Under the pieces are notes generated by a model. That model saw only the letters and a program-made list of their open reading frames with translations, searched no databases and was not told the DNA's origin. The position numbers and the translations under genes are program-made. Shown in pieces: positions 18,816 to 28,387 of a stretch of DNA of 64,000 nucleotides (within the stretch, counting starts at the first letter, position 1; the number at the start of each line of letters is the position of its first letter). The stretch spans positions 1 through 64,000 of the forward strand of contig JAYODD010000001.1 in NCBI GenBank assembly GCA_038106145.1. Direction: 5' to 3'. The stretch comes from JBFJKD01 sp038106145. GTDB taxonomy: Bacteria; Pseudomonadota; Gammaproteobacteria; Pseudomonadales; Porticoccaceae.

Positions 18816-20201
18816 ATGTCCCACACCTCAGGGGTTCAATTGTTCAGCACCCAGTTCCCACCAGGAGCAGGCGGATCGCGCGCAGGCAGCACCGAAGGTG
18901 CCAACCAGTTCCGTGCCGACTTCGCCGCGCAACGCCAGCACGCGGGGCAGGGTAGCATTTCCGGAGGGGCTGGGGTTGAGCCCACCCAGATTCGGCCCCC
19001 GGCCACACCAGCGGCGCAAATTCCACTTCCCGGTAACGTCCCGTCGGCTGACGGGTATTTGAGTGCAGGGCCTGTTGCCAGGGGGGGCGCGGGTTTGCCG
19101 CTCCCCGGCAACAGTGTGCCGGTCCCGGGGAATGCCAGTGGTAAAACCGTGCTTACCGGTGACCCCCTGTTGAGCCTGTCCAACCACGGAACCGACGTCG
19201 AGACGATACTGCCTGCGGCGCAGGTCGTTGTATCTTCAATTCCCGGCGAAACAGCGCTTGAGGGAGCCGCCGTAGATACAGAGACGGATCCAGAGTTTAC
19301 CCAGTCGCCTGGCGCATCTACGGACCTGGTTCCGGAGGCGCTGGCTTCCGGCCAGGAGCGAGTGGTTCCGGCACTTTTCAAGGGAGCATTCGATCATTCA
19401 CCCCACGCGGGGAAGATTCGGGAACACCTGCAAACAGTGCCCGGCGGTAAACTAACATCCGTGCCGCACGCCAACTCTGTAACCCCTGATCCAGGTAGAT
19501 TCCCGGTTTCAGGCGCAATGGTAGCAGCCGGTGAGTCGTTGGTAGAAATCCCGGGCGCGCAAGTGGCGCCGAAACTCGACGCGGGTGCGAAAGTTAGCGG
19601 CGAGACGGTTCCGTCGGCGGCCGCCAGCAGCGTCGGACATACCGCGGTGGGTAACCTGCTCACCAGTTTAACCGCGGGGCCCGCGCCTGCCGCACCCGGG
19701 GCGCTAATACCGTTTGCGCCACAATCGGGGGATACGGGATCTGGCCATATCCCCACATTGGCATTACACACCCCCGCCGGTGCGCCGGGCTGGACCGGCG
19801 AGCTGGGCAATCAGATTCGCTGGTTGCTGGAACGCAGCGGGCAGGTTGCGGAATTGCGCCTCAATCCCGCGGAATTGGGCAGCGTAGACGTGAAGCTGAG
19901 CAAGGATGGCGACAGCACCAACGTGATGTTTTACACCGCCAATGCCCATGCACGGGAATTACTCGAAGCGGCGCTACCGCGACTGCGGGATATGTTCACG
20001 GCCCAGGGTATGAATCTCGGTGAGGCCGATGTGTTTGAACAATCGCTGGCCCAGCAGCAGGCTTCACAGCACGCGCACAACCCGGGAGGAGATGGGTCGC
20101 GCCGTAACAGCATTCCGGGCACAGTGGACAATTTCGGCGATTCAGGTATTGCCGCCACTACAACCGCTTTAACGCAGAGATTGATTGACTACTACGTTTA
20201 G
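18816..20201 (+). CDS. fliK: flagellar hook-length control protein FliK
   Basis: FliK is secreted to measure hook length and switches FlhB specificity. The C-terminal ~110 residues match the Flg_hook domain (VAELRLNPAELGSVDVKL, then ARELLEAALPRLRDMFTAQG and a Gln-rich tail). The first ~330 residues are Pro/Ala/Gly-rich and low in complexity, as in other FliK proteins. The open frame extends to 18570, but the ATG at 18816 lies downstream of the sigma-54-like promoter and avoids fliJ overlap. It has 461 residues and is followed by a terminator. Confidence 0.9.
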   Translation: MSHTSGVQLFSTQFPPGAGGSRAGSTEGANQFRADFAAQRQHAGQGSISGGAGVEPTQIRPPATPAAQIPLPGNVPSADGYLSAGPVARGGAGLPLPGNSVPVPGNASGKTVLTGDPLLSLSNHGTDVETILPAAQVVVSSIPGETALEGAAVDTETDPEFTQSPGASTDLVPEALASGQERVVPALFKGAFDHSPHAGKIREHLQTVPGGKLTSVPHANSVTPDPGRFPVSGAMVAAGESLVEIPGAQVAPKLDAGAKVSGETVPSAAASSVGHTAVGNLLTSLTAGPAPAAPGALIPFAPQSGDTGSGHIPTLALHTPAGAPGWTGELGNQIRWLLERSGQVAELRLNPAELGSVDVKLSKDGDSTNVMFYTANAHARELLEAALPRLRDMFTAQGMNLGEADVFEQSLAQQQASQHAHNPGGDGSRRNSIPGTVDNFGDSGIAATTTALTQRLIDYYV

Positions 20202-20301
20202 CTAACCACTGCCGGGAATCTGTTCCCATCGTTTTGCGCTTTTGATATTCCGGCACCAGTGTTCGATCTTGACGTCACCATCCAGTCGTCGAGTTTTTGC
20301 A

Positions 20302-20328
20302 GGAGCGACCCGGTCGCTCCTTTTTTTT
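20302..20328 (+). terminator. rho-independent terminator after fliK
   Basis: The stem GGAGCGAC / GTCGCTCC with a tight CCG loop is followed by eight Ts (20321-20328). It separates the fliK transcript from fliL, which has its own promoter. Confidence 0.92.
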
Positions 20329-20445
20329 GTGCGCGCAGTTTTATGTCGTCGATTTTCCGCCATTTGTGGAGTTACAGGCCGTCAATGTTTTGGCAAAAAA
20401 GCAACGATACAGGTTAACTCCATGATTTCAATTATTAAATTTCAG

Positions 20446-20461
20446 TGGCACAACAATTGCT
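20446..20461 (+). promoter_or_regulatory. sigma-54 promoter of the fliL operon
   Basis: TGGCAC-AACAA-TTGCT is a perfect match to the TGGCAC-N5-TTGCW consensus. It is 117 bases before fliL and probably drives fliLMNOPQR-flhB-flhA, whose genes are packed with short gaps or overlaps. Confidence 0.92.
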
Positions 20462-20577
20462 AACTATCTGGTGTTACCCGCTGTTCCCGAATACGCGCAA
20501 GGCCGCATTTGAAATAACACTGTAACCAGTGTCCGGGGATAAGCATCGTCACATTGCTCTGGCAAGGGGAAAATATT

Positions 20578-21153
20578 ATGGCTGTGGATGAAGATTCGAA
20601 TGCGGCGGAACAGGAACCGCCACCAAAGTCTGGCGTCGGGCTGAAAAACATTATTCTGATTGCGGTAATAGCCATGCTGATGTCGGCGGTTGGAGCGGGC
20701 GCCACGTATTTTCTGCTGTCCGACAAGGGCGGCTCTGCGGGCGATGAAGTAACCGAGCCGGTGAACAATGGCGTTGCAAAAAAGACCTCCAAACAACCCG
20801 ATGCGAAAAAGCAGGCCGCCGTTGCCAAGGAACCGGCTCTTTATTCCCAGCTGTCGCCACCCTTTGTCGTGACCTTTCAGAATCAGGGTCAGCTGCGCTA
20901 TATGCAGATCAACTTGTCGGCGATGGCTCGTGACCAGAAAACTATCGATCAAATTGAACACGATATGCCCGCTATTCGGGACGCCATCATTCAAACGTTG
21001 AGCGGACAGGATTTTGAGTCGTTATCGTCGATGGAAGGTAAAGAAAAAATGCGCGGCGAATTGCTGCAGGCAACGCGACGTATTGTCAACGATGGCAAGA
21101 AGCTGGAACACGACATGGAAGCCATTTTTATTACCGGCCTGGTGATGCAGTAA
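20578..21153 (+). CDS. fliL: flagellar basal body-associated protein FliL
   Basis: FliL is a single-pass inner membrane protein that surrounds and stabilises the stator. The 191-residue product has a cytoplasmic N-terminus, one membrane helix at about 20-45 and a periplasmic SPFH-like domain with the family pattern YSQLSPPFVVTFQNQGQLRY. The ATG at 20578 follows AAGGGGA and is preferred over an upstream start at 20554. Confidence 0.93.
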   Translation: MAVDEDSNAAEQEPPPKSGVGLKNIILIAVIAMLMSAVGAGATYFLLSDKGGSAGDEVTEPVNNGVAKKTSKQPDAKKQAAVAKEPALYSQLSPPFVVTFQNQGQLRYMQINLSAMARDQKTIDQIEHDMPAIRDAIIQTLSGQDFESLSSMEGKEKMRGELLQATRRIVNDGKKLEHDMEAIFITGLVMQ

Positions 21154-21156
21154 ATT

Positions 21157-22200
21157 ATGGCTAGCGAAAACTTGCTCTCTCAGGAAGAAATAGATGCTCT
21201 GCTGTCGAGCGTGGCGAGCGGCGAAACTGCCTCCGGTAAAGGCGTTAATGCCGGTAACACAAGGGCGAGGGCGTTTGACTTTACCGCGCAAAACCAACTG
21301 GCTGGGGGCCGCTTGCCACGGCTGGCGGTACTCAATGAACGTTTTGCGACGACGTTTTCCACAACGTTGTTTAACACCATAAAGCGGCCCAGTCAGGTGG
21401 TGGTGCGTAGTCTCAGCATGGAAACCTTTTCGGATTATTTGCAGAGTATAGCCGTGCCCGCCAGCATTAATTTTATCAGTGTTAAACCGTTGCGCGGGGA
21501 AGCGTTGGTGGTGCTTGAATCAGCATTGCTGTATGCGGTGGTGGATAATTTTTATGGCGGCAAAGGTGCTCAGGCGGCGCCCGCGGAACGCAGCGATTTC
21601 ACCCAGGCGGAAATACGTATAGCGCAAATGCAGCTCGTCACCTCTTTTAGCATATGAGNNNNNNNNNNACGTATGGCGCAAATGCTGCTGCGTCACGTCT
21701 TTGTGGATTTGAGTGAAGCCTGGTCTGCGGTGCTGGCGCTTGAACTGGCTGTGGTGCGCACGGAAATTAATCCGGATTTCGCCAATAAATTAAACCCCGC
21801 CGAACAAATGGTGGTATCCACTTTCGACATCGATTTCGACGGCGTCGGCGGCGCCCTGCAGGTGGCTTTGCCCTACGCCATGATCGAACCAATCCGCGAT
21901 CGGCTCGATAACCATCACCAGGCCGACGATCACGCCGTGGACGAGCACTGGCGCGCGGTGCTCGAAGAGGAGTTGCAGTGCGCCGAGGTGACCCTGTCCA
22001 GTACCCTCGCCCGTACGCAACTGACATTGGGCGAATTATTGATGCTCGATAAAGGCGATGTCATCGCTATTGACGTGCGCGACACGGTCACCCTGTGCGC
22101 CGAGGGGGTGCCGGTATTTCACGGTGAGTTCGGTGCGTATAAAGGAAAAAACGCAATCAAAATTCGCGAGCGGGCACAGCGCCCCGGTCAACGCCCGTAA
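21157..22200 (+). CDS. fliM: flagellar motor switch protein FliM, split by an assembly gap
   Basis: FliM is the C-ring subunit that binds CheY-P. The N-terminal LLSQEEIDALLSSV segment, the CheY-binding type motif, is intact. The frame is broken at 21658 by ten Ns (21659-21668) and a stop just before them. Bases 21615-21630 recur at 21669-21684 with one mismatch, and the 28 bases before the Ns are an error-rich copy of 21685-21713. The two contig ends therefore overlap, and superimposing them removes 54 bases and the stop, giving one frame of about 329 residues, normal for FliM. The gene is almost certainly intact in the organism. Confidence 0.93.
21659..21668. other. assembly gap inside fliM
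   Basis: Ten Ns join two contig ends that are copies of the same fliM stretch. The gap is a spacer of arbitrary length, not missing sequence. Confidence 0.9.
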
Positions 22201-22237
22201 CAGACATTGCAGGGAAATAACGGAGAGATTGGAGATT

Positions 22238-22651
22238 ATGAGTGAAGTGATAGACACGGCAGAAACCGCCGGTGCGACGACGCACAATACGGCATCCAGA
22301 GCGGAACCCGCAGGTTCGCCCGGTGGCAGGGATTACGCTCCTGCCGGACTCAAGAACCTTACGCCGGACTCCGCGAGTCTCGCCAACGGCGATGTTAACC
22401 TGGACGTAATTCTCGATATCCCGGTCACCATCTCCGTTGAAATCGGTCGTGCTCAGACCGCCATTCGCCAGTTGTTGCAATACAGCCAGGGGTCGGTGGT
22501 GGAGCTGGACAGCCTGGTTGGAGAGCCGCTGGACGTGCTGGTCAACAATACACTGATCGCCCACGGCGAAGTGGTGGTGATGGAGGATAAATTTGGTATT
22601 CGTCTCACCGATGTGATCAGCCCGGCCGAACGAGTAAAAAAACTCAGATGA
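22238..22651 (+). CDS. fliN: flagellar motor switch protein FliN
   Basis: FliN forms the bottom of the C ring and binds FliH. The C-terminal ~80 residues are a typical SpoA domain (LDVILDIPVTISVEIGRAQ, GSVVELDSLVGEPLDVLVNN, LIAHGEVVVMEDKFGIRL). The ATG at 22238 has a GGAGA ribosome site; the frame is open further upstream but overlaps fliM. 137 residues with a Ser/Ala-rich N-terminus. fliO starts within its last codons. Confidence 0.95.
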   Translation: MSEVIDTAETAGATTHNTASRAEPAGSPGGRDYAPAGLKNLTPDSASLANGDVNLDVILDIPVTISVEIGRAQTAIRQLLQYSQGSVVELDSLVGEPLDVLVNNTLIAHGEVVVMEDKFGIRLTDVISPAERVKKLR

Positions 22652-23097
22652 AATTCTGTGGTTGGTACCTCGCTGGCGCGTTGCTGAGCGTTGCGCAGTG
22701 CGCGTCGGCTGCGTCTGAGTCCGGTGGCGCCTCCGCGCTGGAGCGCAGCGCCCGCGATGGCGTAAACGGGGGGTATCTGTTGCAGCTGGTCGCGGGACTG
22801 GGGCTGGTGTTAGTCAGTATCGCTGTTCTGGCGTGGGCGCTGAAACGGTTGCAGCGCTTGCCATCGAAGATGCGCGGTGCACTGCGTATTCTCGGCGCAT
22901 TGTCGGTGGGTCCACGGGAACGTCTTTTACTCGTACAGGTAGGCGAAACACAATTACTGGTGGGTGTCGCGCCGGGTCGTATTTCGCGACTGCTCACGCT
23001 GTCTACACCGGTGGAGATGGCTGAAGGGGAACCGCCGGGTGGCGCCGATGGTTTCGCCAAATTGCTGCACGCCGCACAGGGCGGTAAAACACCATGA
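22648..23097 (+). CDS. fliO: flagellar protein FliO
   Basis: FliO is a small membrane protein that assists assembly of the FliP ring. The 149-residue product has a signal-like N-terminus, one membrane helix around residues 50-70 and the conserved cytoplasmic pattern LSVGPRERLLLVQVGETQLLVGVAPG. Starts and stops overlap both fliN and fliP by 4 bases. Confidence 0.9.
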   Translation: MKFCGWYLAGALLSVAQCASAASESGGASALERSARDGVNGGYLLQLVAGLGLVLVSIAVLAWALKRLQRLPSKMRGALRILGALSVGPRERLLLVQVGETQLLVGVAPGRISRLLTLSTPVEMAEGEPPGGADGFAKLLHAAQGGKTP

Positions 23098-23837
23098 GAC
23101 GTAGCTGGTTCTGGCTGGCCCTGCCGCTTTTGTTGGTAACAAGCGGGGTCGGCGCCGATCAGGGGCTGCCGGTGGTGACGGTGACCAATGGGGCGGGTGG
23201 TGGTCAGTCCTACAGTTTGAATATTCAGATACTGCTGTTGATGACGGTGATGAGCCTGTTGCCGTCTGCCCTTATCGCAATGACTTCTTTTACCCGCGTG
23301 CTGGTGGTGCTGGCCATATTGCGCCACGCCCTGGGTACCGGGCAGACACCCTCCAATCAAATACTGCTGGGCCTCGCGTTATTCACCACGCTGTTTATTA
23401 TGACCCCAGTATTCGAACGGGCTTATACCGAAGGGGTTGCGCCCTATATCGGCGAGCAGCTCGAATTTAAGGAGGCGGCGGTAAAGGCGATCGCCCCGTT
23501 TCGCGATTTTATGCTGCACCAAACCCGCGAAACTGATCTGGCACTGTTTATCGAACTTTCTGGAAAAGACGATATCGATGTGGCCGAAAATACGCCCCTG
23601 CAGATATTGTTGCCCGCGTTTGTTACCAGTGAATTAAAAACCGCATTTCAAATCGGCTTTTTAATTTTTATCCCGTTTCTGATTATCGATCTGGTGGTCG
23701 CCAGCGTATTGATGTCCATGGGCATGATGATGTTGTCGCCGGTGATGATTTCACTGCCGTTCAAGCTGATGCTGTTTGTCCTGGTCGATGGCTGGGCTTT
23801 GATTGTCGGCACTCTGGCATCGAGTTTTTATGTGTAG
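23094..23837 (+). CDS. fliP: flagellar export gate protein FliP
   Basis: FliP is the core of the export gate. The 247-residue product has a cleavable signal peptide (first ~22 residues), four membrane helices, and family motifs including LLMTVMSLLPSALIAMTSFTR and SMGMMMLSPVMISLPFK. It overlaps fliO by 4 bases. Confidence 0.96.
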   Translation: MRRSWFWLALPLLLVTSGVGADQGLPVVTVTNGAGGGQSYSLNIQILLLMTVMSLLPSALIAMTSFTRVLVVLAILRHALGTGQTPSNQILLGLALFTTLFIMTPVFERAYTEGVAPYIGEQLEFKEAAVKAIAPFRDFMLHQTRETDLALFIELSGKDDIDVAENTPLQILLPAFVTSELKTAFQIGFLIFIPFLIIDLVVASVLMSMGMMMLSPVMISLPFKLMLFVLVDGWALIVGTLASSFYV

Positions 23838-23855
23838 CGCCGCGCGGAGCACACG

Positions 23856-24125
23856 ATGACGCCGGAAGCCGTGATGGAAGTGGCCCGCGAAGCAATGTAC
23901 ATCACCATACTGCTGGCGGCGCCGCTGCTACTTTCCGCCCTCGCGGTGGGCTTGATCGTTGGCATCTTTCAGGCAGCCACCCAAATTCAGGAAATGACCC
24001 TCAGCTTTATACCAAAACTGCTGGCCATGGCGCTGGCTCTGGTGGTGGCCGGGCCCTGGATGCTCGATGTAATCAGCACATTTACGCTGCGCCTGTTCCG
24101 CGACATTCCTGCGTTGATCGGATAA
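23856..24125 (+). CDS. fliQ: flagellar export gate protein FliQ
   Basis: FliQ is an 89-residue two-helix membrane protein of the export gate. It matches the family throughout, e.g. AAPLLLSALAVGLIVGIFQA and QEMTLSFIPKLLA. It lies between fliP and fliR as usual. Confidence 0.96.
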   Translation: MTPEAVMEVAREAMYITILLAAPLLLSALAVGLIVGIFQAATQIQEMTLSFIPKLLAMALALVVAGPWMLDVISTFTLRLFRDIPALIG

Positions 24126-24167
24126 TTTCATGAGGCGACGTCGAATGATTTTAGTGCGCGATCTTCC

Positions 24168-24938
24168 ATGGAAATAGCAACCGCCGATATCGTCCGCTGG
24201 GTGGGCAGCCTGCTGTGGCCGCTGGTGCGCATTGTAAGTTTTGTGCTGGCAGCACCGGTATTTGGCGCGCGTATGGTGCCCGTCAGGATGCGGTTATTGC
24301 TGGCGTTACTGGTAGCGTGGCTGCTGTTGCCGACGCTGCCCGCAATGCCATCAGTCGATCCGCTGGGTCCGGGTGGTTTGATCATTTCCGCCCATCAGGT
24401 ATTGCTGGGTGTGGCTATGGGGTTTATTTTTCACCTGGTGTTTTCAGCGGTGGTCGTTGCCGGTCAGAGTGTGGCGATGAGTATGGGCCTCGGCTTTGCG
24501 TCCGCCGTGGACCCACAGAACGGTGTGCAGGTGCCGGTTGTCAGTCAATATTATATGGTGATGGTCACCCTGGTTTTTCTCGCGCTGGACGGGCACCTCG
24601 CGTTGCTGGCGACCGTGGCGGAAAGCTTCCATCTGTTGCCGGTGGGCGCGGGTGCCTGGTCAGCGGAACTGCCACTGCAAATCGCGCTGTGGGGCAGCCG
24701 TATGTTTGTGGGCGCGCTGTTGATGGCGTTGCCGGCCATGGCGGCGTTGTTGTTGGTTAACCTGGCCTTCGGTGTGATGACCCGCGCTGCCCCGCAGTTA
24801 AATATTTTTGCGGTGGGTTTTCCCATCACCCTGTTAGTCGGTTTCGTCATGTTGCTGTTCAGCCTGCAAACTTTATTGCCACAGTTTAGCGAATTGTTTG
24901 CAGCGGGCTTTGCCCTCCTGCGGGATATGTTGAGCTAA
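24168..24938 (+). CDS. fliR: flagellar export gate protein FliR
   Basis: FliR completes the FliPQR gate. It is a 256-residue membrane protein with about six hydrophobic segments. It has the conserved FVLAAPVFGARMVPVR-type early loop and NIFAVGFPITLLVGF near the C-terminus. The flhB start follows after 3 bases. Confidence 0.95.
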   Translation: MEIATADIVRWVGSLLWPLVRIVSFVLAAPVFGARMVPVRMRLLLALLVAWLLLPTLPAMPSVDPLGPGGLIISAHQVLLGVAMGFIFHLVFSAVVVAGQSVAMSMGLGFASAVDPQNGVQVPVVSQYYMVMVTLVFLALDGHLALLATVAESFHLLPVGAGAWSAELPLQIALWGSRMFVGALLMALPAMAALLLVNLAFGVMTRAAPQLNIFAVGFPITLLVGFVMLLFSLQTLLPQFSELFAAGFALLRDMLS

Positions 24939-24941
24939 GCC

Positions 24942-26117
24942 ATGGCCGAGCAAGGTAGCGCGCAGGAACGCACAGAACAACCCACCGCCAAGCGCCGCGA
25001 CGACGCCCGCAAAAAAAGTCAGGTACCCCGTTCTCGCGAACTCAATACGCTGTTGTCCCTGTTATGTGGTGGTGTGGGAATGCTGCTGGTGGGGGAGGTG
25101 TTGCTGACCGGTCTGGCCGAAATAGTACGTAGCAGTTTTATTATCGACAAAGCGCTGTTGGAGACTTCCGCGCCTGTTTTGGCGCATTTCGCCAACACCT
25201 TTAAGGCGGCGTTTTTGCTGCTGGTGCCGTTGTTGGGGCTACTAATCGTGGCGGCGTTTACCGGCCCGTTGGCCATGGGCGGCTGGTCGTTCAGTTTATC
25301 CGCGGTGGGGTTCAAGCTGGAAAAAATTGATCCACTCAAAGGGCTGGCGCGAATTTTTTCCTCGCGGGCGTTGCTTGAATTCGTTAAAACCATTGGTAAA
25401 TTTTCCCTCCTCGCCGCGGTGGCGGCGGTGGTAATCGGAAACTCCCTGGACGATTTACTGGTGCTGGGCGCACAGGATATCGCGACCGCGTTGCGCACAA
25501 CCGCCTGGTGGTGTGGCTGGTCGTTTGTGGGATTCAGTGCGGTGTTAATTGCCATCGCGGCCATGGATGTGCCCTATCAGCTGTGGGACAACACGCGCAA
25601 GCTGCGTATGACCAAGCAGGAAGTAAAAGATGAAATGAAGGAAACGGATGGGCGGCCGGAGGTTAAGAGCCGCATTCGCCAGCTGCAACAGGAGGCGGCG
25701 CGACGGCGCATGATGGAGGATGTGCCCACGGCTAACGTGGTGATTACCAACCCCACCCATTTCGCGGTTGCGCTGCGTTACGACGAACAGGGCCTGCGCG
25801 CGCCAATTGTCGTTGCCAAGGGGCGTGGGCTGGTGGCGCAACGCATTCGCGAGCTGGCGGATCGGCATCGCGTGCCGCTGGTTTCCGCTCCGCCGCTGGC
25901 TCGCGCCCTGTATGCGAGCACGGATTTGGGTGCGGAAATACCGTCGCAACTGTATCTCGCGGTGGCGCAGGTACTTGCCTATGTCTATCAGCTGGCGCGG
26001 CTGCCCTATGGGGAGTCCGCGCCGCCGATACCGCGGGACCTGCCGGTTCCCGAGGAATTTCTCACGCCGGCGGATAGCGATGGCGCCGATACTGAATCAG
26101 GTAGGAGTGGCCCATGA
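24942..26117 (+). CDS. flhB: flagellar export switch protein FlhB
   Basis: FlhB controls export specificity by self-cleavage. The 391-residue protein has the conserved start (TEQPTAKRRDDARKKSQVPRS), four membrane helices, the linker with MTKQEVKDEMKETDG, and the intact autocleavage motif NPTH (in VVITNPTHFAVALRY). Together with the FliK Flg_hook domain, this indicates a normal hook-to-filament switch. It overlaps flhA by 4 bases. Confidence 0.96.
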   Translation: MAEQGSAQERTEQPTAKRRDDARKKSQVPRSRELNTLLSLLCGGVGMLLVGEVLLTGLAEIVRSSFIIDKALLETSAPVLAHFANTFKAAFLLLVPLLGLLIVAAFTGPLAMGGWSFSLSAVGFKLEKIDPLKGLARIFSSRALLEFVKTIGKFSLLAAVAAVVIGNSLDDLLVLGAQDIATALRTTAWWCGWSFVGFSAVLIAIAAMDVPYQLWDNTRKLRMTKQEVKDEMKETDGRPEVKSRIRQLQQEAARRRMMEDVPTANVVITNPTHFAVALRYDEQGLRAPIVVAKGRGLVAQRIRELADRHRVPLVSAPPLARALYASTDLGAEIPSQLYLAVAQVLAYVYQLARLPYGESAPPIPRDLPVPEEFLTPADSDGADTESGRSGP

Positions 26118-28237
26118 AGACTGATCTCGCCATAGTCAATAATCCTGCTTCCGGTACAGGTTCAGCGCCGGGGGCGGGCACGGTCAGTCTGTCCACATTA
26201 CTCACCGGGCTCGGCACCCCGGTACTGGTCATTCTGGTATTGGCCATGTTGATATTGCCCCTGCCCCCGTTGGTGCTGGATCTGCTTTTCACGTTCAATA
26301 TTGCCCTGTCCCTGGTGGTGCTGCTGGCGGCGGTGTACACCTCGCGCCCGTTGGAATTTGCCGTGTTTCCCACCGTGCTACTGGTCACCACGTTGCTGCG
26401 GCTGGCCCTGAACATTGCCTCCACCCGGGTGGTTCTGTTGGAGGGTCATCAGGGGACGGATGCGGCGGGCAAGGTAATCCAGGCATTTGGCGAGTTTGTG
26501 GTGGGCGGCGATTACGCCGTGGGGCTGGTGGTGTTTGCCATTCTCGTTATTATTAACTTTGTGGTGGTCACCAAAGGTGGTGGGCGTATTTCCGAGGTGA
26601 CGGCGCGCTTCACGCTGGATGCCATGCCTGGCAAACAGATGGCCATCGACGCGGATTTGAATGCGGGACTTATTTCCCAGGACGAGGCCCGCGCGCGCCG
26701 GCGGGAAATCGCCAGCGAAGCGGATTTCTATGGCGCGATGGATGGTGCCAGCAAGTTTGTACGCGGCGACGCGGTAGCGGGCATTCTAATTTTGTTGATC
26801 AATATTATCGGCGGTATCGCTGTGGGTACTTTGCAACACGATCTGTCATTTTCCCAGGCGACCCACAACTATGCGTTATTGACCATCGGCGATGGCCTGG
26901 TGGCGCAAATCCCCTCGTTAATGCTGTCTACCGCCGCCGCGTTGATGGTAACCCGGGTGTCTGCCGCCCAGGACATGGGTGCACAGGTTGTTTCCCAATT
27001 GTTTAGTAATCCGAAGGGCGCGGCGATTACAGCGGGGGTTATCGGTGCTCTGGGATTGGTGCCGGGCATGCCAAACACGGTATTTCTGCTGCTGGCCGCA
27101 GGCCTTGGCGTGGTGGCGCTGATAACTTCCCGCGCGGCGCGGGATGAGCAGGCGCCACCGGTGGAGCAGGTCAAGGAAGAGAGTCCCGAAGTCAAAGAGC
27201 TGACCTGGGAGGACGTGGGTCAGGTGGATATTATCGGTCTGGAAGTGGGCTATCGCATTATTTCTCTGGTGGACAAAACCCAGGGGGGAGAATTACTCGG
27301 GCGCATCAAGGGCGTGCGCAAAAAACTGTCCCACGATCTCGGGTTTTTAATTCAGCCGGTACATATTCGCGACAATCTGGAGCTGCAGCCCAATGGCTAT
27401 CGCATTACGTTGCTCGATGTGCCGGTTGGCGAAGCCGAAGTGCACCCCGGCAAACTATTGGCGATTAACCCCGGGCAGGTGTTTGGCAGCGTGCCGGGTA
27501 TTCCCGGCAAGGATCCGTCCTTTGGTCTCGATGCCATCTGGATCGAGCCCGGCCATCGGGAAGAAGCGCAAACCCTCGGCTACACGGTGGTGGATTGCAG
27601 TACGGTGGTAGCCACCCATCTCAGCGAGTTGATCAAAAAACACGCCTACGAATTATTGGGCCACGACGAAGTCCAGCAGCTGCTCGACGGGTTGGCGAAA
27701 ACATCCCCCAAACTGGTGGAGAACCTGGTGCCGAAAACACTGGCGCTCGGTGTGGTGGTGAAGGTTTTGCAAAACTTGCTGGAGGAAGCAGTCCCCATTC
27801 GCGACGTGCGCACCATTGCCGAATCTTTGGCGGAGCACGGGGGCAAGAGTCAAGATCCCGACACGCTAACCGCACAGGCAAGGATCGCCTTAAGCCGCAC
27901 CATATTCCAGCAGGTCAGTGGCAGCGCGGCGGAGCTCGAGGTCATGACCTTCGAACAGGATCTGGAACAGTTGTTGCATGATTCAGTACAGGGTGCGGCG
28001 GCCACCGGCAGTCTGGAGCCTGGCCTTGCGGCAAGTATGTTGCGCCAGATTGCCGACGGCGCTCAGCGCCAGAGCGCAGCGGGACGCACGGCGGTTTTGC
28101 TGGTGTCAACGGCGGTCAGGTCCTGGTTGTCGCGCCTGGTGCGCGGGGCCAATCCCGACCTGCAGGTACTCTCCTACGAGGAGGTGCCGGGCAACAAACA
28201 GGTGCGCGTGATTGCCACCATCGGTCGGGGGTCTTGA
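26114..28237 (+). CDS. flhA: flagellar export protein FlhA
   Basis: FlhA is the large export gate component whose cytoplasmic ring binds chaperone-substrate complexes. The 707-residue product has about eight membrane helices in the first 340 residues, the family signature loop (GRISEVTARFTLDAMPGKQM) and a full-length cytoplasmic domain. It ends the fliL-flhA run; the next gene is 150 bases away. Confidence 0.97.
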   Translation: MKTDLAIVNNPASGTGSAPGAGTVSLSTLLTGLGTPVLVILVLAMLILPLPPLVLDLLFTFNIALSLVVLLAAVYTSRPLEFAVFPTVLLVTTLLRLALNIASTRVVLLEGHQGTDAAGKVIQAFGEFVVGGDYAVGLVVFAILVIINFVVVTKGGGRISEVTARFTLDAMPGKQMAIDADLNAGLISQDEARARRREIASEADFYGAMDGASKFVRGDAVAGILILLINIIGGIAVGTLQHDLSFSQATHNYALLTIGDGLVAQIPSLMLSTAAALMVTRVSAAQDMGAQVVSQLFSNPKGAAITAGVIGALGLVPGMPNTVFLLLAAGLGVVALITSRAARDEQAPPVEQVKEESPEVKELTWEDVGQVDIIGLEVGYRIISLVDKTQGGELLGRIKGVRKKLSHDLGFLIQPVHIRDNLELQPNGYRITLLDVPVGEAEVHPGKLLAINPGQVFGSVPGIPGKDPSFGLDAIWIEPGHREEAQTLGYTVVDCSTVVATHLSELIKKHAYELLGHDEVQQLLDGLAKTSPKLVENLVPKTLALGVVVKVLQNLLEEAVPIRDVRTIAESLAEHGGKSQDPDTLTAQARIALSRTIFQQVSGSAAELEVMTFEQDLEQLLHDSVQGAAATGSLEPGLAASMLRQIADGAQRQSAAGRTAVLLVSTAVRSWLSRLVRGANPDLQVLSYEEVPGNKQVRVIATIGRGS

Positions 28238-28387
28238 GGGCTAGAAATGGGAACTGGGACGGCATAACCCGAACAATTGGGGGCGGATACAAAGGTTTCC
28301 CCAGAGTTTTGCCGCAAAGCGGCGATCACCTTGGGCACATCCCGCAGGATCGGAACACAGCGAGTAGCGTTGGAGGAGTAAGCGACA

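Noticed and set aside
21631..21657. True truncation of FliM
   Set aside because: The stop lies in an error-rich duplicate of the next contig.
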